NCBI GenBank assembly: GCA_963770375.1
Contig: CAVYPM010000027.1
Span: 124,001-188,000, forward strand
Direction of reading: 5' to 3'
DNA: 64,000 bases
From: DASVBE01 sp963770375
GTDB taxonomy: Bacteria; Actinomycetota; Actinomycetes; Streptosporangiales; Streptosporangiaceae
Each line of letters starts with the position of its first letter. Within the stretch, counting starts at the first letter, position 1. The position numbers were made by a program, and so were the translations under genes. This document shows, one piece after another, positions 16,403-25,210 of the stretch. A model generated the notes under the pieces. The model was not told where the DNA came from. It did no database searches and worked only from the letters and a program-made list of their open reading frames with translations.

Positions 16403-17767
16403 TCATGATCGCAGCCGGCCGATCACGGACGTGTCGTAGGAACCCCGGCGGAAACCGTCGTCGTCCAGCAGCTCAGCCAGGAACGGCAGGTTGGTCTTCG
16501 GCCCGGTGATGACGAAGGCGTCCACCGCGGCGCGGGCCCGGTCCAGCGCGGCCGCCCGGTCCGGGCCCCAGGCGCACAGCTTGGCCAGCAGCGGGTCGTA
16601 GAACAGGGTCACCTCGTTGCCGGCCTCGTAGCCCGCGTCGACCCGCACACCCGGCCCGGACGGCTCGGACCAGGCGGTGATCAGCCCCGGGCTGGGCAGG
16701 AACCGGCGCGGGTCCTCGGCGTACACCCGCAGCTCGATCGCGTGCCCGTGCGGGGTGAACCCGGCCTGGCCCAGCGCCGCCAGGCCCGCCGTCGCCGGGT
16801 CCAGGTCCAGCCCGGCCGCGATCCGCAGCTGCTGCTCAACCAGGTCAAGCCCGGTGACCAGCTCGGTCACCGGATGCTCGACCTGGAGCCGGGTGTTCAT
16901 CTCCAGGAAGACGAAGTCGCCGGCCTCCACGTCGACCAGGCACTCCACGGTGCCGGCGCCGCGGTAGCCGACCGCCTCCCCGGCCCTTGTTGCGGCCGCG
17001 GCCAGCGCGGCCCGCAGGCCGGGGTCCAGCCCTGGGGCGGGCGCTTCCTCGGCCACCTTCTGGTGCCGCCGCTGGGCCGAGCAATCCCGGTCTCCCACGG
17101 CCAGGACGCGGCCGTCGCGGTCGCCGAGGATCTGCACCTCGACGTGCCGGGCCCGCTCGATGTACCGCTCGAGCAGGATCGCCGGGCTGGCGAAGAACCG
17201 CTCGGCCCGGGACCGCGCGGTCCCGAACCCGGCCCGCAGCGCGGCCGGGTCGCGGGCCACGCTCATGCCGATCCCGCCGCCGCCCGCCGCGGCCTTGATC
17301 ATCACCGGGTAGCCGATCCTGGCCGCCTCGGCCTCGGCGGCCGCCTCGTCAGCCACGGGCGAGGACGACCCGGCGGCCACCGGCACCCCGGCCGCGGCCA
17401 TCAGGTTCCTGGCCGCGATCTTGTCCCCGGCCGCCTCGATCGCGGCCGGCGGCGGCCCGACCCAGATCAGGCCGGCCGCGGCGACCTGCGAGGCGAACGA
17501 CGCGTTCTCGGCCAGGAACCCGTACCCGGGGTGCACCGCGCGGGCCCCGGTGCGCCGCGCGGCCGCCAGGATCGCGCCGGCGTCCAGGTAGCTGCGGGCC
17601 GGCGGGGCGGGCCCGATCAGCACCGCCTCGTCGGCTTCGCGGACGTACGGCAGCCCGGCGTCGGCCTCGGAGTACACCGCCACCGACCGGATGCCGAGCC
17701 GCCGCAGCGTGGCGATGATCCGCCGGGCGATCTCGCCCCGGTTCGCGACCAGCACTGATTCGAGCAC
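16403..17767 (-). CDS. Acetyl-CoA carboxylase biotin carboxylase subunit
   Basis: 454 residues, AccC type. The N-terminal domain is VLVANRGEIARRIIATLRRLG; the ATP-grasp glycine loop is KAAAGGGGIGMS (about 165-176); then HVEVQILGDRDG, DCSAQRRHQKVAEEAPAP, the catalytic FLEMNTRLQVEHPVTE, and a C-terminal domain with AIELRVYAEDP. It carboxylates biotin on the carrier protein using bicarbonate and ATP. The length matches free-standing AccC, so it needs the separate 70-residue carrier encoded directly downstream. GTG start. No carboxyltransferase gene is near, and the final acyl-CoA substrate is unknown. Confidence 0.93.
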   Translation of the reverse strand: MLESVLVANRGEIARRIIATLRRLGIRSVAVYSEADAGLPYVREADEAVLIGPAPPARSYLDAGAILAAARRTGARAVHPGYGFLAENASFASQVAAAGLIWVGPPPAAIEAAGDKIAARNLMAAAGVPVAAGSSSPVADEAAAEAEAARIGYPVMIKAAAGGGGIGMSVARDPAALRAGFGTARSRAERFFASPAILLERYIERARHVEVQILGDRDGRVLAVGDRDCSAQRRHQKVAEEAPAPGLDPGLRAALAAAATRAGEAVGYRGAGTVECLVDVEAGDFVFLEMNTRLQVEHPVTELVTGLDLVEQQLRIAAGLDLDPATAGLAALGQAGFTPHGHAIELRVYAEDPRRFLPSPGLITAWSEPSGPGVRVDAGYEAGNEVTLFYDPLLAKLCAWGPDRAAALDRARAAVDAFVITGPKTNLPFLAELLDDDGFRRGSYDTSVIGRLRS

Positions 17768-17936
17768 GCGGGCAGGCTACATGCGCTGGCTGCACCCGGC
17801 TGGTCCGCCGTCGACCAGCCGCAGCCTGCATAGTGTCAAAACGGGATTTAAGGGATACGGCACGTTCACGTTAACGGGCGCACAAGGGTGAGCCACGTGC
17901 CCCGGCGGCCGGAGCCGGCCGCCGCCCTGCCCCGGG

Positions 17937-18221
17937 TCAGTCCGCCCGGAACTGAGTCACTTCCAGCTCGACCCGGACCGCTTCGATCCTGGTCAGCACC
18001 TTGTGCCGGAGATCGGCCGGGGCCGTCTCTGACCCGCAGCTCTTGTGCACGAGCTTCTTGACCGCTTCCTCCAGGCCGAACTCCCGCAGGCACGGCGCGC
18101 ACTCGTCCAGGTGCTCCCTGACCCGCGCGATGCCCTCCTCGGGCAGCTCGTGGTCGAGGTAGCTGTACACCCGGTCGAGGATCTCGCTGCACGGGACTTC
18201 GTGAGGCAGACCGCAGCTCAT
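17937..18221 (-). CDS. rsrA: Zinc-containing redox anti-sigma factor RsrA
   Basis: 94 residues. The cysteines and histidines fall where they do in Streptomyces RsrA: Cys3, His7, Cys11, His37, Cys41, Cys44 (HLDECAPC) and Cys62. RsrA binds SigR through its ZAS domain with Zn; disulfide formation between Cys11 and one of Cys41/44 releases zinc and frees SigR. The ATG overlaps the sigR stop by 4 bp (ATGA), giving coupled translation. A mycothiol-based redox system is implied. Confidence 0.93.
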   Translation of the reverse strand: MSCGLPHEVPCSEILDRVYSYLDHELPEEGIARVREHLDECAPCLREFGLEEAVKKLVHKSCGSETAPADLRHKVLTRIEAVRVELEVTQFRAD

Positions 18222-18850
18222 CTCGCGTCCTCCTCGAGGTTCCCGGCGGACGGCCCGCCGCCGGCCGAGGCGGCCCGGACCAGGCCCCGCTCGGCCGCGT
18301 AGTCCTGCAGCAGCTCACGCAGCTGACGACGGCCGCGGTGCAGGCGTGACATCACGGTACCTATGGGGGTGCCCATGATGTCGGCGATTTCCTTATACGC
18401 GAACCCCTCCACGTCGGCCAGGTAGACCGCGATCATGAATTCCTCGGGCAGCGCCTGCAGGGCCTGCTTGACGTCGGAGTCGGGCAGCCTCTCGAGCGCC
18501 TCGGCCTCCGCCGACTTCAGCCCGGACGAGGTGTGCGAGGCGGCCCGGGCCAGCTGCCAGTCCTCGATCTCCTCGGTACCCGCCCGCTGCGGCTCACGCT
18601 GCCGCTTGCGGTACGTGTTGATGAAGGTGTTGGTCAGGATCCGGAACAGCCAGGCCTTCAGGTTGGTGCCCGGCTGGAACTGATGGAACGAGGCGTACGC
18701 CTTGGCGAACGTCTCCTGGACCAGATCCTCGGCGTCCGCCGCGTTCCGCGTCATCCGCATCGCGGCGGCGTACAGCTGATCCAGGAACGGCAGGACATCA
18801 CGCTCGAAGCGCGCGTCGCGCTCAGCCATTGTCTCGGGGACCGGACTCAC
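18218..18850 (-). CDS. sigR: Thiol-stress ECF sigma factor SigR
   Basis: 210 residues from the GTG at 18850. Region 2 (LYAAAMRMTRNAADAEDLVQETFAKAYASF, NLKAWLFRILTNTFINTYRK) and region 4 (LQALPEEFMIAVYLADVEGFAYKEIADIMGTPIGTVMSRLHRGRRQL) are nearly identical to known SigR/SigH. The N-terminus VSPVPET aligns with MGPVTGT of S. coelicolor SigR; ATG 18829 is an alternative. The frame continues open to an ATG at 19111, which would add 87 residues, and a SigR-type promoter lies just above it. This parallels the unstable SigR' isoform of Streptomyces. It drives transcription of thioredoxin and mycothiol genes under disulfide stress. Confidence 0.93.
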   Translation of the reverse strand: MSPVPETMAERDARFERDVLPFLDQLYAAAMRMTRNAADAEDLVQETFAKAYASFHQFQPGTNLKAWLFRILTNTFINTYRKRQREPQRAGTEEIEDWQLARAASHTSSGLKSAEAEALERLPDSDVKQALQALPEEFMIAVYLADVEGFAYKEIADIMGTPIGTVMSRLHRGRRQLRELLQDYAAERGLVRAASAGGGPSAGNLEEDAR

Positions 18851-19120
18851 CTCCTCCGCCGCAGCGGCCGGGCCTGTGCGGCGCCAGCCGTCTTGGCCGG
18901 AGGATATCTTGCCAGTCCCGGCGGGCCGGCAGACAGCCAGTTTCCCGCCACTGGGCGGAGAAGGGAAGCCGGGCGGGGAAGACAGACCGGGGGAGGAAGT
19001 GAAACCGGGCCGCTGCGCCGGGGCCGGCTGGGGGGAGACCGCGCTGGCCAGGGCCGGGAGTGCGCCCGGATCCTGGGCCAGGGTCAGAGTCGGGTACGCC
19101 GCGAGGGACATGTGCGCTGC

Positions 19121-19146
19121 AACACAGCGGGCTGGCCTGGCATTCC
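19121..19146 (-). promoter_or_regulatory. SigR-type autoregulatory promoter
   Basis: On the minus strand GGAAT (19146-19142) is followed by exactly 18 bases and then GTT (19123-19121), a full match to the SigR consensus GGAAT-N18-GTT. Transcription would start at about 19114, within a few bases of the ATG at 19111 that opens the N-terminally extended SigR frame. Confidence 0.75.
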
Positions 19147-19228
19147 GCGGGCCCGCTGGTTTGCTCCGGCCCGGGGTGACCCCGGCTGACCAGGGCGGTC
19201 CCCGGGCGCCCCGGCGGTCAGCCAGCGA

Positions 19229-19348
19229 GTTGCAGTGTCACTGCACGCCGATGGCCGGCCGCGTTGCAGTGCCACTGCACTCCGATGGCCGGTCTCGTTG
19301 CAGTGCCACTGCACCTCGATGGCCGGTCTCGTTGCAGTGTCACTGCAT
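19229..19348. repeat. 34-bp tandem repeats with a conserved 15-bp palindrome (4 copies)
   Basis: Units start GTTGCAG at 19229, 19263, 19297 and 19331, a constant 34-bp period; the last unit is cut short. Each contains TGCAGTG-N-CACTGCA (19231, 19265, 19299, 19333; N is T, C, C, T), followed in the first three units by a conserved GATGGCCGG. The array lies just after the DksA-like stop and 80-230 bp upstream of the SigR promoter. Confidence 0.85.
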
Positions 19349-19351
19349 GGC

Positions 19352-19702
19352 TCAGCGGCGGCGCCGGTCGTGCTTGGCCTGGCAGGGCACGCAGCGGGCC
19401 GCGTCCGGCTTGGCCTCCAGCCGCCCCTCGGGAACCGGCCCGGCGCAGTCGGCACACACCCCGTACGTGCCCTGCTCGATCCGGCTGAGGGCGACCATTA
19501 CCTGAGACCGCTGACGGCGTGCGGCGTCCAGCATGGCGTCGGCCCGCTCGGTTTCCGACAGGTGCGCACCCGCGTCGGCCGGGTCCGGTGGGTACTCCGC
19601 GGCCAGGCCGTTCCGTGAGTTCGAGCCGCCCAGGACCGAGATGGACCGGTCGAGGGAATCCCGCAGCTCCTCCAGCCGCTTGCGTGCGATGACGGCATCC
19701 AC
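19352..19702 (-). CDS. TraR/DksA family zinc finger protein
   Basis: 116 residues from the GTG at 19702, which has an AAAGGAGG site 9 nt upstream; a longer frame to 19738 lacks such a site. A helical coiled-coil N-terminal half (ARKRLEELRDSLDRS, SETERADAMLDAARRQRSQVMVALSRIEQG) precedes a four-cysteine zinc finger, CADC (83, 86) and CVPC (104, 107). DksA-like proteins enter the RNA polymerase secondary channel or act as small zinc regulators. The acidic tip of Proteobacterial DksA is not evident, so the role is open. Confidence 0.85.
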   Translation of the reverse strand: MDAVIARKRLEELRDSLDRSISVLGGSNSRNGLAAEYPPDPADAGAHLSETERADAMLDAARRQRSQVMVALSRIEQGTYGVCADCAGPVPEGRLEAKPDAARCVPCQAKHDRRRR

Positions 19703-19777
19703 CTGATCCCGCCTCCTTTCCGAGGGACGATGCAGCACACTGAGTCCCCGGCCGCAGCCAGGGACGCCCCAGCGGGC

Positions 19778-20668
19778 TCAGAACAGGGTGGTGGCCGGGC
19801 TCTCCCCCGGCCCGCCCTCGCGGGCAGGCGGCTCCCCGGCGGAGCCGCTGGCCGCGTCGTCGCGGGCCGGCTCGATGAGCTCGGGTCCGTTGTTGCGGAC
19901 CGAGTTGACCTTGGTGGAGACCCGGGTGGTGACCAGCCCGCTGCTGACCGCCGGGGCCAGCAGGTGCGCCAGCTGGGCCTGGTCCTGAAGGTCGGGGTCC
20001 AGCCACTCGGCCCACTGGCCGGGCGGGATCACCATCGGCATCCGCTCGTGGATGACGCCCAGCTCGTCCGGGGCGCTGGTGGTGATGATGGTCGCGGTGA
20101 CCAGCCAGGCGTCCGGGTGGTCGTCGGGGTGCGCCTGGTCGCGCCAGAACTCGTACAGGCCCGCGAAGGCCAGCGGGGCGCCGTCCGCCCGGTGGATGAA
20201 GTACGGCTGCTTGGCCGCCTTGGCGTCCTCGCCGGGCCTGTACCACTCGTAGTAGCCGTCCGCCGGGAGCAGGCAGCGCCGCTTGGTGAACGCCCGGCGG
20301 TACGCGGGCTTGCTGGCCACGGTCTCGGCCCTGGCGTTGATCATCCGGCTGCCGATGGCCGGGTCCTTGGCCCAGGACGGCACCAGGCCCCAGCGCACCG
20401 TGCGCAGCTGCCGGACCGGGGCCAGGTCGCTGGCCGCCCCCTCGCCCTTGCCGCCGGAGCCGTTGCCCCGGGTGCTGCTGCTCTCGGTGCTGCCGCCCTC
20501 GCCGGCGCCCGCCAGGCCCGGGGGGCGGCGGGTCATGACCGCGTAGATCTTCTTGGTCGGGGCGACGTTGTAATCCGGGCGCAGCTCCTCGCCGTCCTCG
20601 TCGGCCTGCACACCGAACTCCTCGAGGAGCTCAATGCGCCTGCGCGCAGAGGCATACCGGCCACACAT
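19778..20668 (-). CDS. SOS response-associated peptidase, SRAP/HMCES family
   Basis: 296 residues. MCGRYAS puts the catalytic Cys at position 2 after Met removal; this Cys forms a thiazolidine crosslink with abasic sites in single-stranded DNA. RPDYNVAPT, RWGLVPSWAKD, INARAETVASKPAYRRAF, RRCLLPADGYYEWY, AGLYEFW and the catalytic His in IHERMPMVI are all present. An insertion rich in Gly and Ser (about 50-85) is not usual for the family. No LexA-type box is visible in the 170 bp upstream. Confidence 0.92.
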   Translation of the reverse strand: MCGRYASARRRIELLEEFGVQADEDGEELRPDYNVAPTKKIYAVMTRRPPGLAGAGEGGSTESSSTRGNGSGGKGEGAASDLAPVRQLRTVRWGLVPSWAKDPAIGSRMINARAETVASKPAYRRAFTKRRCLLPADGYYEWYRPGEDAKAAKQPYFIHRADGAPLAFAGLYEFWRDQAHPDDHPDAWLVTATIITTSAPDELGVIHERMPMVIPPGQWAEWLDPDLQDQAQLAHLLAPAVSSGLVTTRVSTKVNSVRNNGPELIEPARDDAASGSAGEPPAREGGPGESPATTLF

Positions 20669-20879
20669 GCTTCACCCATATCAGTGCGAGACGACAAAAC
20701 GAGCGGGGAGCTCAGGATTGAAGCAGTCATAACCGGCAAAGGCGGCGGTCAAACCTCCAGGATGCGGTTGGGCGTGCCCTGCGCCAGTACGCTCGCTTCA
20801 TGACCAGGGGAGCCGGCCCGGCGGCGGGGGACCCGCCCTGACCCGGCGGAGCGGTTATGCGGGCCTGGACGAGGATGAC

Positions 20880-21851
20880 GTGCGGGTCCGGCCCGGCCGC
20901 GGGTCACGGCCCCGGACCCGGCGGCGGCCCGCCCACGAAAGCGCAGACGAGGGATTCGTCGCCGCGGTCGACCGGGGCCGGTACCGGTGCTACGTCGGGG
21001 ACCGCGCGGTCACCGCGGTGGCCGCCCGCGAACTCGGGCACCGCCGGGTGGTGGTCGGCGACCAGGTGCGGCTGACCGGGGACACCTCCGGCGCGCCGGA
21101 CGCGCTGGCCCGGGTGGTCAGGGTCCTCCCCCGGCAGACCGTGCTGCGCCGCTCGGCGGACGACACCGACCCGGTGGAACGGGTCATCGTGGCCAACGCC
21201 GAACAGCTGGTGATCGTCTGCGCGCTGGCCGATCCGCCGCCCAGGACCCGGCTCATCGACCGGTTCCTGGTCGCGGCCTACGACGCGGGCCTGGACCCGC
21301 TGCTCTGCCTGACCAAATCCGACCTGGCCCCGCCGGACGAGATCCTGGCCGCCTACCAGCCGCTCGGGCTGCGGCACGTGGTGACCGGCCGCGGCCCGGG
21401 CGGCGAGGTCACACCCGGCCCGCTGGCCGGCGAGCTGGCCGGGCTGCTCAGCGTTCTCGTCGGGCACTCGGGGGTGGGCAAGTCGACGCTGGTGAACACC
21501 CTGATCCCGGCGGCCGAGCGGGCGGTGGGCACGGTCAGCCCGGTGACCGGCCGGGGCCGCCACACCTCATCGTCGGCCGTCGCGTTCCGGCTGCCCGGCG
21601 GCGGCTGGCTCATCGACACCCCGGGGCTGCGCGGGTTCGGCCTGGGCCACATCTCCGCCGACCGGGTCATCGAGGCCTTCCCCGACCTGGCCGCGGGCGT
21701 CGCGGCCTGCCCGAGAGGGTGCACCCACCTCGAGGACGGCTGCGGCCTGGACGAGTGGGTGGCGGAGCACGACAGCAGCGGCGCGCTGGCGGCCCGGCTG
21801 GATTCGCTGCGCCGGCTGCTGGCGAGCCGGGAGGACAGCGAGCTTGGCTGA
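20880..21851 (+). CDS. rsgA: Ribosome small subunit-dependent GTPase A
   Basis: 323 residues from GTG 20880. An OB-fold domain is followed by a circularly permuted GTPase: G4 LTKSDLA, then G1 GHSGVGKSTLVN, switch G2/G3 GRGRHTS and DTPGL, and a zinc site (ACPRGCTHLEDGCGLDEW). RsgA assists late maturation of the 30S subunit. Homologous sequence seems to extend upstream (SGYAGLDEDD before VRVRPGRG), where only a CTG (20838) could start in frame, so the true N-terminus may lie there or a base may be missing. It is followed closely by a TauE gene. Confidence 0.92.
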   Translation: MRVRPGRGSRPRTRRRPAHESADEGFVAAVDRGRYRCYVGDRAVTAVAARELGHRRVVVGDQVRLTGDTSGAPDALARVVRVLPRQTVLRRSADDTDPVERVIVANAEQLVIVCALADPPPRTRLIDRFLVAAYDAGLDPLLCLTKSDLAPPDEILAAYQPLGLRHVVTGRGPGGEVTPGPLAGELAGLLSVLVGHSGVGKSTLVNTLIPAAERAVGTVSPVTGRGRHTSSSAVAFRLPGGGWLIDTPGLRGFGLGHISADRVIEAFPDLAAGVAACPRGCTHLEDGCGLDEWVAEHDSSGALAARLDSLRRLLASREDSELG

Positions 21852-21884
21852 ACCGGGCCTGGCTGGACCTTGCCTGGCGGGGGC

Positions 21885-22694
21885 GTGAGCCCACTGGAGG
21901 TGGCCGGCCTGGTCGCCGCGGGGACCCTGGCCGGGCTGGTCAGCACGGTCGCCAGCGTGGCCTCGCTGGTGTCCTACCCGGTGCTGCTGGCGATCGGCCT
22001 GCCGCCGCTGGCCGCCAACGTGACCAACACCGTGGCGCTGCTGTTCACCGGCGTAGGCGCGGCGGCCGGGTCCCGGCCCGAGCTGGCCGGGCAGCGGGCC
22101 CGGCTGCTCCGGCTCGGCCCCGCCTGCGTGGCGGGCGGGGCAGTGGGGGCGGCCGTGCTGCTGCTCACCCCGGCGTCCTGGTTCGGCTACGCGGCCCCGG
22201 TGCTGATCGCGGCGGGTTCGGTGATCCTGCTGATACCGCGGCCCGCCGCCCGCACCCCTGACCCTGCCGCCGAAGCCCCGGCCGCCGGAGCCCCGGCCGC
22301 CGGGGAGGCGGTGCCGGGCTGGGCGCTGGGCGTCGCCGTGGCCGCCGTGGCCTGCTACATCGGGTACTTCGGCGCGGCCGGCGGGATCCTGATGCTGGCC
22401 CTCCTGGCCGCCACCCAGGCCGGGCCGCTGCCGCGGGCCAACGCGGCCAAGAACGTGCTCAACGGCCTGGCCAACGCCGCCGCGGCGGTGGCCTTCGCCT
22501 GGTTCGGGCCGGTGGACTGGGCCGTGGTGCCGCCCCTGGCGGCCGGTTTCCTGGCTGGCGGGGCGGTGGGCCCGGCCGTGGTCCGCCGGATGCCGGCGCC
22601 CCTGCTGCGCGCCGGCGTCGCGGCGGCGGGCCTGGTCATCGCAATAAAACTGGGCGCCGCCGCGTACGGTCACGCGGCGGCGCCCAGCCGGTAG
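21885..22694 (+). CDS. TauE/SafE family sulfite exporter-like membrane protein
   Basis: About 269 residues and 7-8 hydrophobic helices. The two family repeats are visible: LAGLVSTVASVASLVSYPVLLAIGLPPLAANVTNT near the start and IGYFGAAGGILMLALLAAT...LPRANAAKNVLNGLAN after a Pro/Ala-rich central loop. These proteins export sulfite, sulfoacetate or related anions. GTG 21885 after GGCGGGGGC is the likely start; TTG 21870 is possible. The 3' end lies within a perfect hairpin that probably serves the convergent peptidase gene. Confidence 0.85.
   Translation: MSPLEVAGLVAAGTLAGLVSTVASVASLVSYPVLLAIGLPPLAANVTNTVALLFTGVGAAAGSRPELAGQRARLLRLGPACVAGGAVGAAVLLLTPASWFGYAAPVLIAAGSVILLIPRPAARTPDPAAEAPAAGAPAAGEAVPGWALGVAVAAVACYIGYFGAAGGILMLALLAATQAGPLPRANAAKNVLNGLANAAAAVAFAWFGPVDWAVVPPLAAGFLAGGAVGPAVVRRMPAPLLRAGVAAAGLVIAIKLGAAAYGHAAAPSR
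22650..22687 (-). terminator. Intrinsic terminator for the leftward sedolisin gene
   Basis: Perfect 16-bp arms (22650-22665 and 22672-22687, CTGGGCGCCGCCGCGT and complement) with a 6-nt loop, followed on the minus strand by TTTTATTGC. A real U-tract is rare here, which makes this the clearest intrinsic terminator in the window. It overlaps the end of the TauE gene. Confidence 0.8.
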
Positions 22695-22728
22695 AACTAG
22701 CCACGAGCAAGTCCCCAGAGGCCTGCGG

Positions 22729-24034
22729 CTACCGGGCGAACGCTCCCCAGCCGTTCGGGGTGCCCAAGCCGGTCGGGCCGTCGTAGCCCGGGACCGCGTG
22801 GCACAGCGGGATCCGGGCGCACGTGCCGTTCCGGCCCCCGGTCACGTCGTGCAGCTGGGCGCGGTGCCGGTACGGGTACTGCGCCGGGAAGGTGCCCGGT
22901 GCCGGGCGGCCGGCCAGCGCGTAGGTCGCGGCGATGATCGGCGCGGACACCGAGGTGCCGCCGATGACCAGGACCCCGCCGTCCTGGAACGTGTCGAAGA
23001 TGAACACGCCGGGGTTCGGGTCGGCGACCGCCGACACGTCCGCCACCGTGCGGCGGTGGCAGGCCGGGTCGTGCTGCCAGGCCGGCTTGGGCTCGAACTT
23101 CGAGCAGCCCGAGCCGGTGGCGCCGTATGCCCTGAGCAGGATCCGGCGGGCCCCAGGCCCTCTCGGACCAGCCGCGCTTGTTCGACGAACGGGCCAGGTG
23201 GGTGCCGCCGACCGCGGTGACGAACCGGCTGGCCGCCGGGTACTGCACGCCGAACCCGTCATCGCCGGCCGAGGCGGTGATGGCCACGCCGGGGTGCTTG
23301 TAGTACAGCCGGTCGGCGACGAGCTCGGAGGGGTCTTCCTGCCCGCCGTAGCTGTTCGAGATGAACTTCGCGCCGTGCCGGAACGCGGTCCGCACCGCGT
23401 GCCCGAGCGAGTTCAGCGACGCGTTGTTGGCCTCGACCAGAAGGATCTTGCAGTTCGGGCAGATCGCCGAGACCATGTCCAGGTCCAGGCTGATCTCCTC
23501 GGCCCAGCCCTTGTCCGGGGTCGGCATCAGCGCGGGGTTGGTCTGGCCCTTCTGGTTCATCTTCGTGAAGCAGTGGTTGGCGGTCGTGCACGGCCTGATG
23601 TGGAAGTGCGTGCGGTACACATTCAGGTCCGCTTCGGCGTTCGGGTCGTCGTGCGCGTCAATGATCGCGATCGTCCGGCCCTTGCCGCGGAGCTGCGATG
23701 CCCGGCCGAGCTTGTAGGCGGACCGCAGGTCGCCCGGGCCGTACGGGGTTACGTCGGCCGGGTTCACCGAGTTCGCGGCGGCCTTCCGCGCGATGGCGGC
23801 GGTCACCGCGGAAACCGACTTCCAGGCCGGTACGTCCGTGCGGATAAGGAGGTCACACGCGGCGTACCCGGGCTTGGGCGGGGCTGCGCAGGACGCGGGT
23901 CTGTAGTTATGGGCCGGGGCAGCGGCCGGGGCGCCTGCAGCTGAACTAGTCGCGCTGGCGCTGGCCGTGGCGCCCGCCGTGGCCGCGACAAGCGCGGTCG
24001 ACGCGACGGCAACAAGCAGCCGGCTGATCTTCAA
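22729..24034 (-). CDS. Secreted S53 family peptidase (sedolisin), one frameshift
   Basis: About 435 residues when joined; TTG start with AGGGAG upstream. It has a Sec-type signal (MKISRLLVAVASTALVAATA). The catalytic Glu/Asp region is WAEEISLDLDMVSAICPNCKILLVEA, the oxyanion Asp is in SAGDDGFGVQYPA, and the nucleophile is in GGTSVSAPI, all as in sedolisins, which act at acidic pH. No long pro-domain is visible. The frame changes near 23155 within TGGGGCCC; one extra G explains it and links SERAW to ARRILLRAYGATGSGCS. Expected role: extracellular protein degradation. Confidence 0.82.
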
Positions 24035-24280
24035 AATTGTCCACTCCCTTGGATGAGATATGGCTGGCCTCTTCTTCTGGGACTTGCGTGGCCAACCCCG
24101 AGGGTGCCAGATCCTCCCACTGGATCGGGCTGAATCCCGGCAATCCCTCCCAAGCCGGTCGTCACGCAGCGTGCTTTACCCCGGCTTTACCAGGCCGAAG
24201 GTGACCGGCGCGGAACCCGGGCGGATCCGGGAAAAACTGGTCATGGCCCCGGGACGGGCCGGCGCGATACGGTTCGCGGC

Positions 24281-25069
24281 ATGCCGGGGTATGACGATGA
24301 CCTGCGTTTCGCGCACGTGCTCGCGGACGCGGCGGACGACATCACCATGCGGCGCTTCCGGGCCACCGACCTCCGGGTCGACACCAAGCCGGACCTGACC
24401 CCGGTCAGCGACGCGGACCACGCGGCCGAGGAATCGCTGCGCGGCGTGCTGCGCCGGGCCCGGCCGCGGGACGCCATGCTCGGCGAGGAGTTCGGCCGGG
24501 CCGGCGGCAGCGAGGGCTCCACCCGGTGCTGGGTGATCGACCCCATCGACGGCACCAAGAACTACGTGCGCGGCGTGCCGGTGTGGGCCACGCTGATCGC
24601 GCTGATGGAAGGCACCGAGGTGGTGGTCGGGGTGGTGTCCGCGCCGGCCCTGGCCCGCCGCTGGTGGGCCGCGCTCGGCGGCGGCGCGTGGAGCGGGCGC
24701 GGCCTGACCAAGGCGGCCCGGTGCCAGGTGTCCGGGGTCTCGGACCTGGCCGACGCCTCACTCTCGTACTCCGGCCTGGGCGGCTGGGGCGCCCGGCAGG
24801 ATCATTTTCTCGGCCTGGCCAGCGCGGTCTGGCGGACCCGCGCGTTCGGCGACTTCTGGTCGCACGTCCTGGTCGCCGAGGGCGCGGTGGACATCGCCGC
24901 GGAGCCCGAGGTCTCGCTGTGGGACCTGGCCGCGCTGCAGATCATCGTGGAGGAGGCCGGCGGGGTGTTCACCGACCTGGACGGCAAGGCCACGCCGGAC
25001 GGCGGCAGCGCGGTGTCCACCAACGGCCTGCTGCACGGCGAGGTGCTCCGCCGCCTGACCCCGGCCTGA
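24281..25069 (+). CDS. hisN: Histidinol-phosphatase, inositol monophosphatase family
   Basis: 262 residues. Metal-binding motifs of the IMPase fold are intact: GEEFG (about 70), WVIDPIDGTKNYVRGVP (the DPxDGT loop), and the second Asp in EVSLWDLAALQIIVEEAGG. Sequence and length match actinobacterial HisN, which dephosphorylates histidinol phosphate in histidine synthesis. I recall the same linkage to rsgA and sigR in Streptomyces. The ATG at 24281 is the only good start. It is divergent from the sedolisin gene across a 246-bp region without other features. Confidence 0.88.
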   Translation: MPGYDDDLRFAHVLADAADDITMRRFRATDLRVDTKPDLTPVSDADHAAEESLRGVLRRARPRDAMLGEEFGRAGGSEGSTRCWVIDPIDGTKNYVRGVPVWATLIALMEGTEVVVGVVSAPALARRWWAALGGGAWSGRGLTKAARCQVSGVSDLADASLSYSGLGGWGARQDHFLGLASAVWRTRAFGDFWSHVLVAEGAVDIAAEPEVSLWDLAALQIIVEEAGGVFTDLDGKATPDGGSAVSTNGLLHGEVLRRLTPA

Positions 25070-25210
25070 AGGCCCGGCACGGACCCGGCCCAACCGGGCC
25101 GAACCGGCCCGCGCCCCCGCTGCCGTAATCCATAAGGGTTGCCCTCCGCGCCGTCATCGCTGATGCTGAACCAAAGCAATCACAAGTTCACAAGCGGCAA
25201 GGGTGAGGCG

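Noticed and set aside
19229..19348. CRISPR array
   Set aside because: Spacers are also conserved between units, the period is short, and no cas gene is present.
20669..20837. LexA (SOS) box before the SRAP gene
   Set aside because: No GAAC-N4-GTTC-type sequence is present.
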